Below are positions 47,628 to 56,577 of a stretch of DNA of 62,919 bases, one piece after another. The notes below the pieces were generated by a model. That model saw nothing but the letters and a program-made list of their open reading frames with translations, was not told the origin of the DNA and made no database searches. Each line of letters opens with the position of its first letter. Position 1 is the stretch's first letter. The translations under genes were made by a program, and so were the position numbers. The DNA is taken from positions 1 to 62,919 of the forward strand of contig JAAUPS010000004.1 in NCBI GenBank assembly GCA_012033015.1, read 5' to 3'. This DNA is from Phormidesmis sp. RL_2_1 (GTDB taxonomy: Bacteria > Cyanobacteriota > Cyanobacteriia > Phormidesmidales > Phormidesmidaceae).

Positions 47628-48371
47628 ATGTACGGAATTGATATTAACTTTTTAAATGATCGCGCTGATCGGCCCGTCGAGGCGATTGTCCCGGTTGATC
47701 GGCCCAAGGTCAGTATGGCTGGCAAAACGCCGCTGTTAGTTGGGGCCGTTTTGGCGATCGCAGCCTGCGGCGGCGTTGGTGGCTACTGGTTCATTTTGCA
47801 AAATCACCAAAAAACGCTAACCGCTCAAAGTGCCAGCCTAGACGGCCAGCTCGGTGAGCTACAGCAAAAACTCGCCCAAGTAGACACCTTGCGCCAGCAA
47901 ACTCAAGCAATTGAAACAGAGATTCAGGGCCTTGCCAGTGTCTTTGAGCGCATCCGCCCTTGGTCAGTGATTGTGCGCGATATCCAAGGCCGAATACCCA
48001 CCCGTGCTCAAATTTCGAGTTTGGTACAAGACGCTGGCAGTGGCGAGTCAACCGCCGGTGGCCTCACCCTTATCGGCAAAGCCTGCTCATTTGAAGATAT
48101 CAATGACTTTTTACTCACGCTAAAAACGTCCCCTTTTTTAGCAGCACAGTCCGTGCAGATTACCGCTGCAACCTTGGGTGAAAAAGTCCCAGGCTACTGC
48201 CCCGGTGGTGTTGACAATGGTGAACCTATCGAGCTGGTGGACTACACCATCACCGGAGACATTAAAAGCATTCCGGCAACAGCCCTGCTCGATGAGTTAA
48301 ACCGCCAGCAAGAAGCCACTGGCCTCGCCGCCCGTATTCGTACCCTTCAAGCAACAGGAGCAATTCAGTAA
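47628..48371 (+). CDS. pilN: type IV pilus assembly protein PilN
   Basis: 247 residues. Starts MYGIDINFLNDR, the PilN tail that inserts in PilM. A transmembrane helix (LLVGAVLAIAACGGVGGYWF) and a coiled coil (LDGQLGELQQKLAQVDTLRQ) follow, then a periplasmic ferredoxin-like domain. It begins 5 nt after pilM and its stop overlaps the pilO start. Confidence 0.94.
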   Translation: MYGIDINFLNDRADRPVEAIVPVDRPKVSMAGKTPLLVGAVLAIAACGGVGGYWFILQNHQKTLTAQSASLDGQLGELQQKLAQVDTLRQQTQAIETEIQGLASVFERIRPWSVIVRDIQGRIPTRAQISSLVQDAGSGESTAGGLTLIGKACSFEDINDFLLTLKTSPFLAAQSVQITAATLGEKVPGYCPGGVDNGEPIELVDYTITGDIKSIPATALLDELNRQQEATGLAARIRTLQATGAIQ

Positions 48372-49204
48372 TGACTGCCACTGGCGACTTTATTCCATCT
48401 GATGAAGATTTTCTAGATGAACCGCTCAATCCCGTTATTTTCGGCATTGAGCTATCACCTGCCGTGATTGGGGGCCTGATCGCGCTCGTGGGTATTGGCG
48501 CAGCAGTCTATGGCTATATCAAGTTAGTGCAGCCTGTCGTCCAAGCAAATACGGCCTTAAGTGCTGAGATTGCGACCAAAGAGGGCCAGCTCGTATCCCA
48601 GGCTCAGCAACTTCAAGACATTGCCAAAGTTGAAGCAGAGCTAGATACCGCCATGGCCCGTCGTCGCGATGTCTATTCACTGTTTGCCAACGAAAAAACC
48701 ATGGATACGCTGCTAATTGATATCAACCAGCGAATTGAGGGCAGCAACGCGACCTTGAGTGGCGTGCGCAATCAGGTGAAGGCTCGGGGTATTCCGCCCA
48801 TTTTGGTAGAAGCCAAATTAGAAGCCTTCACGCCAGGAGAAAAAGTAGTGGTCAGCGATGGCTCTTTAGGAGATGGGGTAAATGGCAAACTCAAGCGTGA
48901 AACTTACTCTATCCAGTTTTCTGGTGATTACGCCCAAACGCAAGTCATCTTGCGCAATTTAGAGCGCTTAGAGCCCCTATTGATGATTCGTGATTTTAAC
49001 TTAACCAGCGGTTCGCCAGTTGCTGAAACGGTGATTGGCTCAGGTGGCACAGTAGTTGTAGAACCCAAAATTCCTTTGACCACCTCTTTTCAAATAGATG
49101 CGCTGATGCCTACAGCAGATGTGGATGTGCCCCCCCCGGTTGCCGAGGCGCCACCGGCAGCAGCGCCACCGGCAGAGGCACCACCGCCTGCACCGGGCGG
49201 GTAA
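48371..49204 (+). CDS. pilO: type IV pilus assembly protein PilO
   Basis: 277 residues. One transmembrane helix (VIGGLIALVGIGAAVYGYIK), a coiled coil with QLQDIAKVEAELDTAMARR, and a globular domain with FSGDYAQTQVILRNLERLEP, the PilO hallmark. The C-terminal 25 residues are Pro/Ala/Glu-rich. It overlaps pilN by one base. No separate pilP gene follows, so the Pro-rich tail or PilQ may take over the link to the secretin. Confidence 0.94.
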   Translation: MTATGDFIPSDEDFLDEPLNPVIFGIELSPAVIGGLIALVGIGAAVYGYIKLVQPVVQANTALSAEIATKEGQLVSQAQQLQDIAKVEAELDTAMARRRDVYSLFANEKTMDTLLIDINQRIEGSNATLSGVRNQVKARGIPPILVEAKLEAFTPGEKVVVSDGSLGDGVNGKLKRETYSIQFSGDYAQTQVILRNLERLEPLLMIRDFNLTSGSPVAETVIGSGGTVVVEPKIPLTTSFQIDALMPTADVDVPPPVAEAPPAAAPPAEAPPPAPGG

Positions 49205-49213
49205 CCCTTCCCC

Positions 49214-49339
49214 ATAGCGGTTTGCGGGATGCATACTCTGCGAGCAGGCAGCGCCTACGCATCCCGTAAGTCACTTGGCCCGTTGCCCTGTAGGGATTCC
49301 GCCAGTAAACCTGCATTCAAGCCAAGTGACAAACGCTAG
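49214..49339 (-). repeat. dispersed repeat family B, copy B3
   Basis: Reverse complement starts TAGCGTTTGTCACTTGGCTT and includes GGCCAAGTGACTTACGGG and TATGCATCCCGC. A different ~28-nt module (core GTAGGCGCTGCCTGCTCGC) occupies the site where B1 carries TTGGCGTAGCC. It lies in the pilO-pilQ gap. Confidence 0.75.
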
Positions 49340-49433
49340 ATGTTTTTATTTGCTGCAGTTTATTTTGTATCCACCGTTTGTATCCACCGCTAGTTCTGAT
49401 TTCAAGACTAGTTCTGATTTCAAGGAGTGACTT

Positions 49434-51623
49434 GTGAAACGCCGTCATAATTTTAGAAGCTTAATGGTTGGGGGTGCTTTGGCTGTCCTCGCTAGCCCGC
49501 TCACTGCTGTTGAATCTGCTAGTGGTGCGACCACCGTTGAGGGCATTGCCCTGCGCCAAACTCGTTCAGGATTGGTGCTGACGTTAGCAACATCTGGGGA
49601 CACACCTCAGATGGTAACGGCTACCGCTGGCAAAGTATTACAGGCTGACATTGCCCATGCTGAGCTGAGTTTGGCTGAAGGTAAACGCTTTAGCCAAAAG
49701 AATCCTGCACCTGGTATTGACTCTATTCAGCTAGAGAGCATAGGAGAAGACCGAGTGCGCCTGACGGTGAATGGCCATGAGCGAGCACCGATGAGTGATA
49801 TTCAAAAGTCGGCGGGCGATGACGCCGTGCTGATTAAGCTAGATACGCGGGCGATCGCTAAAGCCAGACCTTCCAAGTTGCCAGATGCCATTGCCACCAT
49901 TCCGGGTGACTCTCAGTCTCCAGCGAGCGCCTCTGAAACCAGTTCTCCTCAGGCCAGTTCTGAGCGAGTAGAACCTGCCATTGAACTGGCCCAAGCGCAG
50001 CGCACAGAAACGCCAGATGTGTTGGTCCCTAATCCCTCTGTGGTGATCGACGGAACGCCAATTAGCGCCCCTTCTCTCAACACTGCCCCGCCCTTTTTAC
50101 CCAGAGCTTCAGCCCCACCAGTTGGTGACTTTGCCGTTTCAGACATTGATTCAACCTTAGATGTGATTGATTTGGGTTCAGCAGAACGGGTGCCTCGGCT
50201 GGTACTGCGAGATGCTTCTGCGCGAGAGGTGCTGTCACTGCTGGCTCGCGCGGCTGGCTTAAACATGGCTTTTACCAATGCCGACGAAAATGGTGGAGAA
50301 GGCCCCGACGTGCGGGTTTCTTTGGATATTGAAAATGAGCCTGTGCAAAACGTGTTTAACTATGTGCTGCAGCTTTCGGGCCTAGAGGCCAACAAGGTGG
50401 GTCGAACGATTTTTGTCGGGCCTCGGCTGCCGAACAGTGCTCGGAATGTCTTGGTTCGCAGTATTCGGCTCAATCAAATTGACGTCAGCAGTGCGGTGAA
50501 CTTTTTGGTCTCCATGGGAGCAGAAAGTGCTGTCTCAAAAGAAAGCACAACCACTAGCGTCAATGCGGTAGAAGTGGGCGGCGGCACAAACGTCAGCGAG
50601 ACCACCACCACCGGCGCTGCGATTGAAAACCAACGGGCTGACTTTGAAGATTCTGATCCGCTGCTCAGGGGCTTACAGATTATTGGTGATGAGCGCACCA
50701 ACTCTTTGACGCTGATTGGCACACCTCGCCAAATTGAAATTGCCACTGCCCAGATGGTGCAGCTCGACTTACGTCGTCGTCAAGTTGCGGTGAACCTGCG
50801 TGTAATTGATGTCAACCTCAATGCCTTGGATGCATTTGGTACGAGCTTTTCTTTTGGTGCCGGAAACACCAGCATCCTGCAGTCAGGGGGATTAGGTGTG
50901 GTGAACTTTGGCAACATAGAGCCAGCGAGTACTCGCCTCAGTCCTTCTGAGGTCGGCAGCGGTCTAGCACCGCTGTTGGGGTCATTGCCCTTTAGCTTTG
51001 CTTCTCAGTTTTTAGCCCAGTTACAAGCTGTTGTTACTAACGGCCAAGCTAAGATTGTGACCGATCCGACTCTGGTGGTTCAAGAGGGCCAAACAGCGGC
51101 TGTACAACTTACTCAAGAGGTTGTTACGAATATTACGATTGACCGGGAAACCACAGAAACCGGCGTACTTACAACGACAAGCTTTGAGAAAGAAGATGCT
51201 GGATTGAACCTCCAAGTGCAAATAGATCGCATTGATGACAATGGCTTTGTCAACCTATCGGTGGCTCCCTCTATCTCTGCACCAACGGGCACATTTGATG
51301 TCGGGGATAGCGGTACGGCTATTTTACTCTCTGAGCGTCAGCTCACGTCTGGGCAAATTCGCGTTAGAGACGGGCAAACCTTGGTACTCTCAGGGATTAT
51401 TCAAGAGTCTGATCGCGTCACGACTTCTAAGATACCTATTTTGGGTGATCTGCCGCTGTTAGGGGCGCTCTTTAGAAGTACTAATCGTACGAATGATCGC
51501 CGTGAACTCATTGTGTTGCTGACGCCACAGGTGATGGATGATGCTGACACGAGTGTGTATGGCTATAGCTACACACCAGGGGAAGATGTGCAGCAGCTTT
51601 TGGAAGAGCGGCAAAGTCAATAG
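49434..51623 (+). CDS. pilQ: type IV pilus secretin PilQ
   Basis: 729 residues; outer-membrane pore for the pilus. Signal peptide (LMVGGALAVLASPLTAV), AMIN domain at ~35-120, Pro/Ser/Glu-rich linker to ~255, secretin N-domains (REVLSLLARAAGLNMAFTNA; FNYVLQLSGLEANKVGRTIF) and the secretin core with QLDLRRRQVAVNLRVIDVN, VTDPTLVVQEGQTA and RELIVLLTPQVMD. The frame starts at a GTG with AAGGAGTG 3 nt upstream. Separated from pilO by 229 nt that contain repeat B3, so it may have an extra promoter. Confidence 0.96.
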   Translation: MKRRHNFRSLMVGGALAVLASPLTAVESASGATTVEGIALRQTRSGLVLTLATSGDTPQMVTATAGKVLQADIAHAELSLAEGKRFSQKNPAPGIDSIQLESIGEDRVRLTVNGHERAPMSDIQKSAGDDAVLIKLDTRAIAKARPSKLPDAIATIPGDSQSPASASETSSPQASSERVEPAIELAQAQRTETPDVLVPNPSVVIDGTPISAPSLNTAPPFLPRASAPPVGDFAVSDIDSTLDVIDLGSAERVPRLVLRDASAREVLSLLARAAGLNMAFTNADENGGEGPDVRVSLDIENEPVQNVFNYVLQLSGLEANKVGRTIFVGPRLPNSARNVLVRSIRLNQIDVSSAVNFLVSMGAESAVSKESTTTSVNAVEVGGGTNVSETTTTGAAIENQRADFEDSDPLLRGLQIIGDERTNSLTLIGTPRQIEIATAQMVQLDLRRRQVAVNLRVIDVNLNALDAFGTSFSFGAGNTSILQSGGLGVVNFGNIEPASTRLSPSEVGSGLAPLLGSLPFSFASQFLAQLQAVVTNGQAKIVTDPTLVVQEGQTAAVQLTQEVVTNITIDRETTETGVLTTTSFEKEDAGLNLQVQIDRIDDNGFVNLSVAPSISAPTGTFDVGDSGTAILLSERQLTSGQIRVRDGQTLVLSGIIQESDRVTTSKIPILGDLPLLGALFRSTNRTNDRRELIVLLTPQVMDDADTSVYGYSYTPGEDVQQLLEERQSQ

Positions 51624-51662
51624 TTTGAGGGTTAATGGCCTTTTCGGTTCAATTAACCTACC

Positions 51663-51693
51663 CGAATGCATCCTTACTTTGCTATATATGGCG
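51663..51693 (-). repeat. fragment of dispersed repeat family A
   Basis: GAATGCATCCTTACTTTGCTATAT equals the end of copy A3. Only this end remains, about 40 nt past the pilQ stop. Confidence 0.65.
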
Positions 51694-51715
51694 AATCAAT
51701 AGATTGGATAGAATC

Positions 51716-51757
51716 AAGCCGATGTTTCCAGATTTATCAGGAGGCATCGGCTTTTTG
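51716..51757 (+). terminator. terminator after the pil operon
   Basis: AAGCCGATG pairs with CATCGGCTT, with an inner short stem, followed by TTTTG. Confidence 0.85.
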
Positions 51758-52114
51758 TCAAGACAGAATTTTTAATTTTTTTCGGAAAAACTATGAACTT
51801 TCTTGAAAAAGCCTGAAATCCATACAAATTAAAGGTTTTCTCTGTTCAGATTGCGCAAGTACCCCTTAGAATGATTCAGTGAAAATTATGAGGTTTCAAG
51901 GGTTTCAGCGGTTCGTGTTTGACGGCTGTTTTCTCTGCCTTTGTCTAGCTTGGTCTAGCCTCATAGAAACTTTAAAGTTTGCCATCGGGCAAGGTGTCGT
52001 CCGTTTAGTCCATTTAGTTCAATTTGCCAAGAGCAGTCTGCGCCAAGAGCAGTCTAAATTTAGCTCAATCTATTTAGCTCAAAGTAATCCAAATCATCCT
52101 CTAAGGAGATAAGC
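51758..52114. other. leader region of the HU gene
   Basis: AT-rich. Contains a duplicated CCAAGAGCAGTCT segment near 52025-52060 and TTTAGCTCAAT-type micro-repeats. No gene is supported; a 77-codon frame at 51879-52112 has no ribosome site and odd composition. Confidence 0.5.
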
Positions 52115-52402
52115 ATGAATAAAGGTGAACTCGTCGATACAGTCGCAGAGAAATCTTCAGTGACCAAGAAGCAGGCTGATGCTGTGATTTCAGCGGCTGT
52201 AGAGTCCATTATGGAAGCCGTGTCGAAAGGCGAAAAGGTGACGTTAGTAGGCTTTGGTTCGTTTGAGCCCCGTGCCCGCAAGGAGCGCGAAGGCCGCAAC
52301 CCCAAAACTGGTGATACGATGGTGATCCCAGCAACTACGGTGCCTGCTTTTTCGGCGGGAAAGCAGTTTAAGGAGATGGTGGCAGGTAAAAAGAAAAAGT
52401 AA
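52115..52402 (+). CDS. hup: HU-type nucleoid DNA-binding protein
   Basis: 95 residues. Typical HU: MNKGELVDTVAEKSSVTKKQ, VTLVGFGSFEPRARKEREGRNPKTG (the DNA-binding arm, given in parts) and FSAGKQFKEMV with a lysine tail. The TAAGGAGAT Shine-Dalgarno 5 nt from the ATG is strong. Its last stop base is the first base of the next ATG, so the cobC-like gene is translationally coupled to it, an unexpected pairing. Confidence 0.97.
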   Translation: MNKGELVDTVAEKSSVTKKQADAVISAAVESIMEAVSKGEKVTLVGFGSFEPRARKEREGRNPKTGDTMVIPATTVPAFSAGKQFKEMVAGKKKK

Positions 52403-53570
52403 TGTCGAGGCCAGTTCATGGGGGCAATTTGGCTTGGGCTGCCCGAATAGCCGGGTGTGCTCCGGATGAACTGTTAGACTTTTCAGCTAGTATTAGTCCG
52501 CTCGGGCCGCCTTATTCTGTCAATGAGGCGATTCGAGCGGCTTTTTCGTCGATGGGGGCTTACCCAGATCCCAATTATGGTGAGCTGCGAGCGGCGCTAG
52601 CTGAGTATCACAACATTTCGCCTGAGTGGGTGTTACCTGGTAATGGCGCGGCTGAGCTGTTAACTTGGGCGGCTAGGGATTTGGCGGCGTTGGGGCACGG
52701 TTGCTTTGTGCTTTCACCGGGCTTTAGTGATTATGATCGAGCGCTGCAGGCGTTTGGGGGTAGGGCTAGTGGTATTCCGTTGGTCGGTTTTGAGACCGGT
52801 TTGAACGCTCGCTTAGGGGCCTGCTCAGCCCATGGGGAAGATGAGTGGAATTTGGCGGGTTGGGATGCTAATTTGGGGCGTGATTTACTACGGACGGCCG
52901 ATCAGTTGAGTGGCTGTGGGTTGCTGTTGAATAATCCCCATAATCCTACGGGGGCTTTGTTTGAGCGATCGCGAGTAGGACGGTTAATCGCCCAAATGGG
53001 CCTGGTGGTGGTGGATGAGGCGTTTATGGATTTTTGCCGCCTGATCGCCAGCAGAGTGTAATTGATTGGGTGGGTGAGTTTTCAAATTTGGTGGTGATTC
53101 GTTCGCTGACGAAGTTTTATCGGTTGCCGGGGCTGCGGTTGGGGTATGCGGTGGCGCAGCCAGAAACGCTGCGACGCTGGCAAAAGTGGCGTGATCCTTG
53201 GTCGGTGAATGTGTTGGCGGCGGCAGCGGGCGTGGCTGCGGTTCAAGATGCTGATTTTCAACGGCAAACTTGGGATTGGCTAGAAGCCGCGAATGCTCAG
53301 ATGTATGAAGGTTTGAAGGGCCTATCGGGGCTAAGGCCGTTGCCGAGCTGTGCGAATTTTTTTTTGGTGGGCGCTCAGGTCTCTACTAGGGCGTTACAGA
53401 CACAGTTGCTGAAGCAGTATCAAATTTATATTCGTGACTGTATGAGTTTTGAGCGGTTGGGCGATCGCTATTTTCGCGTGGCGGTGAAAACCCTTGAAGA
53501 GAATCAGCGGTTATTGGCTGCGATCGCGCAAGTTCTGCCCCAACTATCAGAAACCGCCCATGCCCGTTGA
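52402..53570 (+). CDS. cobC: threonine-phosphate decarboxylase-like PLP enzyme (one frame break)
   Basis: About 389 residues after repair. Fold-type I PLP enzyme of the histidinol-phosphate aminotransferase/CobC-CobD group, making aminopropanol phosphate for cobalamin. The N-terminal HGGNLAWAARIAGCAPDELLDFSAS and YPDPNYGELR are typical of cobalamin CobD/CobC. LLNNPHNPTG and SLTKFYRLPGLRLGYA carry the cofactor contacts and the Schiff-base Lys. The break near 53033 (TTTTT run) needs one T: VVDEAFMDFLPPDRQQSVI. It overlaps the downstream flavoprotein gene by 11 nt. Confidence 0.88.
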
Positions 53571-55090
53571 CTATGACCTGGTGATTTTAGGCGGCACGCT
53601 GGCAGGACGGGTGGCGGCCCAAACGGCCATCGACTATGGCGCTCGGGTGGCATTGGTGGAGCCGCCCGGTTTGTTTGAGCAGCGGCAGCAGGCGCAGTAT
53701 TTGCTGCATGGCATACAGCAGATTGGCAATGGCCGACAGCATCAGCAGGTCAGTCAATGGTTTCAGCCCAGGGTGCAAAGGGTAAGCCAGGTGAAGCCAG
53801 GCTTGGTATGGTCGGCATTGGTGGCATGGAGTAGGATTGCCGCTGAAACGCAGCTCGCCGCACTATCGCCCGCAGCGCTAAGCACAAAGGGGGTCGATGT
53901 GATTTTGGCGATGCCTGAGAAGTTGGCGGCGCATGGGGCTAACCGCTTAGCGCTCACCGTCTCGCATCGCAGGCTATCAACGCGCGCGCTTTTGGCTGCT
54001 TTTGGGACAGTGCCAGTGCCCCTATTTGAAACAGCCTTATTTAAGGCCGCATTTGGAAAAACACTTGGAAAAACACTTGAAAAAACGCCTGCAAAATACC
54101 TCCCCAAGATATGGGTCAATGCCTTTTTGCAACGGGGATAGACAGGTTGCTGGCGATGCCAACGTTACCGCAGGCGTTGACGATTTGGGGCGGCTCTCTA
54201 GAGGCAGTGGTTTGGGCTGAAGCGCTCAGTGCGATTGGAGTCGAGATCCAACTGGTGACGGATAGTTTTTTAAAAGATGAGGATGGGGATATTCGGCAGC
54301 TAATGCGATCGCAGCTCCTCATCAACGGTGTTACCATTGCCCATCCTTCCTCAGTCTGCGATTCTTCAAATCTTCATTCCCTAGTCCTAGCGCAGCTTAC
54401 AGGGGCTGGGCAAAAACCTTGGCCAACCACTCACTGCTGCTAGATCAACAGCGACCGGCTTTGGTTTTGCCCAAATTTGTATATGGGGCAAAGGGTAAAC
54501 CGCTAACAGGTTTTGAAGCAAGCGCCTGTTTACCGGTTACCCAGTATCTGCAAACGGGCCATTCGCGGGTGTTTGCCTGTGGCGCTGTGATTCATCCCAT
54601 GCCAGTGCATGGGGCGATCGCACAGCAGGAAGCTAAAGTTGCGGTATGGAATGCGCTGTTTGTCCCAAACCGCCAAGTTGACTATGGTGCAATTGCTGAA
54701 GGCTATGATCGATTTGCCCGCGTGGGGCGCGCGCTCACCCGTCGCCGCGGGCAATCGTGGACGGCGAGCGCTTCCAACAGTACCGATTTGACCCACATCA
54801 CTCCGCTGCCTAGCTACTGCAAAGTGATCACTGATCGGGGCCGACTGCAGGGTGCATATTTGCTAGGCGATGGGGCTAGCGAACTGATTCAGCTCCTCGC
54901 GCCGATGGTGGGGCAATCGGTGGATTCATTGCTAGATGTGATGGGTCGATCGCTCGTATTTTCTAAGGCATCAGGCTTAGCCGAAGTGGTGCGCGTGGCG
55001 TTGGCAAAATCGCAGCAGGCTCGCTGGCAAGGGGGCCACTGGCGTAGGGATTGGGCCGAAAATTGGTTTAACTGGCGGCGAAGTCGGTGA
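53560..55090 (+). CDS. FAD-dependent pyridine nucleotide oxidoreductase-like protein (two frame breaks)
   Basis: About 510 residues after repair. The N-terminal FAD motif is DYDLVILGGTLAGRVAAQTA; an NAD-domain-like TIWGGSLEAVVWAEALSAIG lies mid-protein; a dimerisation-like C-terminal part has HSRVFACGAVIHPMPVHGAI. Break 1 near 54125 (one T: NAFFATGIDRLL) and break 2 near 54413 (one A) join the frames. Unlike lipoamide dehydrogenase, the region after the first FAD strand (EPPGLFEQRQQ) has no CxxxxC redox disulfide, so it cannot use the classical mechanism. A KTLGKTLEKTPAK micro-repeat is inserted near residue 170. Confidence 0.75.
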
Positions 55091-55205
55091 ATGGGTCTAC
55101 CAGTGAATGGGTCTACCAGTGAATGGGCCTACCAGTGAATGGGTCTACCAGTGAATGGGCCTATCGGTAAATGGGCCTATCGGTAAATGGGCCTACTGGT
55201 GAATG
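55089..55205. repeat. 16-nt tandem repeat, about 7 copies
   Basis: Unit GAATGGGTCTACCAGT and variants (GGGCCTATCGGTAAAT) immediately after the flavoprotein stop; the longest array in the window. Confidence 0.95.
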
Positions 55206-55316
55206 AGTCCAAAGAAGTGTTGAGCTGACATTAAAAAACTATAAATTGTATTCCTTGATACTGAAGTGCCTGGGATGATTAAGAGGTAAACATGCGTATA
55301 TGGGGTGAACCTTGAT

Positions 55317-55532
55317 ATGACTTACCAAGCTTCTTCGACCTATGATTCGACGACTGGTCGTGCGATCGCAGGCATTTTTGTTGCAGGGGTTATGTTTGTT
55401 TTAGGCTACACCGTGGTTCGCGTTAGTTTGGCTCAACCGGCTGCATCTTCACCAGCACCAGAGCTGGCTGAAGTGCAAGTCGTCGTTCCCGGTGAAGGCA
55501 CACTTTGGGCTGATGTTGGCACCAGCTACTAG
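55317..55532 (+). CDS. small single-pass membrane protein, unknown
   Basis: 71 residues from the ATG at 55317; a GTG at 55305 would add four. One transmembrane helix (GIFVAGVMFVLGYTVVRVSL) is flanked by a polar N-terminus (TYQASSTYDSTTGRA) and an acidic Pro/Ala-rich C-terminus. I do not recognise the family. A good terminator follows at 55591, supporting a real short gene. Confidence 0.6.
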   Translation: MTYQASSTYDSTTGRAIAGIFVAGVMFVLGYTVVRVSLAQPAASSPAPELAEVQVVVPGEGTLWADVGTSY

Positions 55533-55590
55533 TTCTTAATGGCTGCGATATATCCTCTCTACGACTACAAACACACGACCATAAACATCA

Positions 55591-55636
55591 AGAGCGGTTA
55601 AGCTTTCTCATTTGCAGGAAGCTCAGCCGCTTTTTT
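55591..55636 (+). terminator. terminator after the small membrane protein gene
   Basis: AGCGGTTAAGCTT and AAGCTCAGCCGCT form a long stem followed by seven T. Confidence 0.85.
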
Positions 55637-55672
55637 TGATGTTGGCTATTTTGCAATTCATTTCATCAAGGT

Positions 55673-55726
55673 CTGCATAACCATTCAATCTCCTTCCTAA
55701 GTAAAAAGTGACGAGGAAAACCCCTC
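55673..55726 (+). promoter_or_regulatory. shared leader element, copy 1
   Basis: CTGCATA, then TTCCTAAG 21 nt after the start of CTGCATA, then the small hairpin GAGGAAAACCCCTC, all within 54 nt. The same three blocks occur with the same order and spacing upstream of the secreted protein at 57278. CTGCATA may be a -10 region, but this is not proven. Confidence 0.65.
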
Positions 55727-55774
55727 GAAAATTACACCACTCACTTTCCTTTTTACTTTTAGGAGTCTTGAACA

Positions 55775-56437
55775 ATGTCTTTCCACAAACTTTCTGCTTC
55801 CTTGCTGGCTACCACTGGACTACTCTTCACCTCCGTTCCTGCCTTTGCAGGCCCTTTCGATACAGTTCTACCCGGTAGCATTTTTACGAACCCTGGCACA
55901 GTCATCACCCCTGGCCCAACAGGCATTGCCACACCTGAAGCGACCCCTACCCCTGGCGCTCAAAGCGAAAATGTAGGCAACAGTGAAGTGCAAGGGCTAG
56001 GCGATCACGACTCTTGGGTTAGCCAAGAGGTATTGGCTGAAGACCCTCGGGCACTGTGTAGTGATGTGGGCCTAGGCAACAACACCTACGCTAGCAACAG
56101 CCAAAGCTCAACTGATAACTCCGAACGCACTCGTAGCCGCAGTTCAAGCTCTTCTGCTGGCGGCGGCGGCGGTGGCGTCAGCTTCTTAGGAATTGGCGTT
56201 AATGGCAGTGGCTCTAGCCAAAATGGGCAAAGCAGCAGTAATTCACGCGATACCCGCAACCGCCAGTCCGATGCTCAAAGCACGGAAACATCTACCGTAG
56301 TGGTAGGCCGCAATTGCGACGCATTTGTAGAATCAGCCGCCGCACGGGATATGAACTACGAAGACAACTTGACCCGCCGTTACGAGATTCGCTCCGGTCG
56401 TCGAGGTGAGCAGGTAGATAATTTGCTGACGCGATAG
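55775..56437 (+). CDS. secreted Ser/Gly-rich protein, unknown
   Basis: 220 residues. Signal peptide with an AFAG cleavage site (~25); a Pro/Thr/Gly-rich segment; a conserved-looking block GDHDSWVSQEVLAEDPRALC; a Ser/Asn/Arg-rich linker with a glycine run (SSSSSAGGGGGGVSFLGIGV); and a C-terminal VVVGRNCDAFVESAAARDMN with the second Cys. The two Cys could form a disulfide outside the cytoplasm. AGGAG lies 8 nt upstream. Function unknown. Confidence 0.7.
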   Translation: MSFHKLSASLLATTGLLFTSVPAFAGPFDTVLPGSIFTNPGTVITPGPTGIATPEATPTPGAQSENVGNSEVQGLGDHDSWVSQEVLAEDPRALCSDVGLGNNTYASNSQSSTDNSERTRSRSSSSSAGGGGGGVSFLGIGVNGSGSSQNGQSSSNSRDTRNRQSDAQSTETSTVVVGRNCDAFVESAAARDMNYEDNLTRRYEIRSGRRGEQVDNLLTR

Positions 56438-56511
56438 ATATAGCATTGGTCAGTTTGATTCAACCCATAGCATTTGCCACATCGCTCTACTCAACCCATC
56501 GCTCTACTCAG

Positions 56512-56540
56512 CAGATAGCCCAGATTCTATGGGCTATCTG
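56512..56540 (+). terminator. perfect 11-bp hairpin between secreted-protein genes
   Basis: CAGATAGCCCA pairs with TGGGCTATCTG over a 7-nt loop, about 75 nt past the preceding stop and 38 nt before the next ATG. Weak T-run (TTTT after GCCTG). Could be a terminator or leader structure. Confidence 0.6.
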
Positions 56541-56577
56541 GCCTGTTTTCCAACTCTTTCTGCAAGAGATTTTTGCC

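Noticed and set aside
51879-52112. 77-codon frame before HU
   Set aside because: Lies in the leader and ends at the HU ribosome site; composition and micro-repeats suggest noncoding DNA.
55089-55205. 16-nt repeat array as a CRISPR array
   Set aside because: Units are directly contiguous with no unique spacers, and there are no cas genes.
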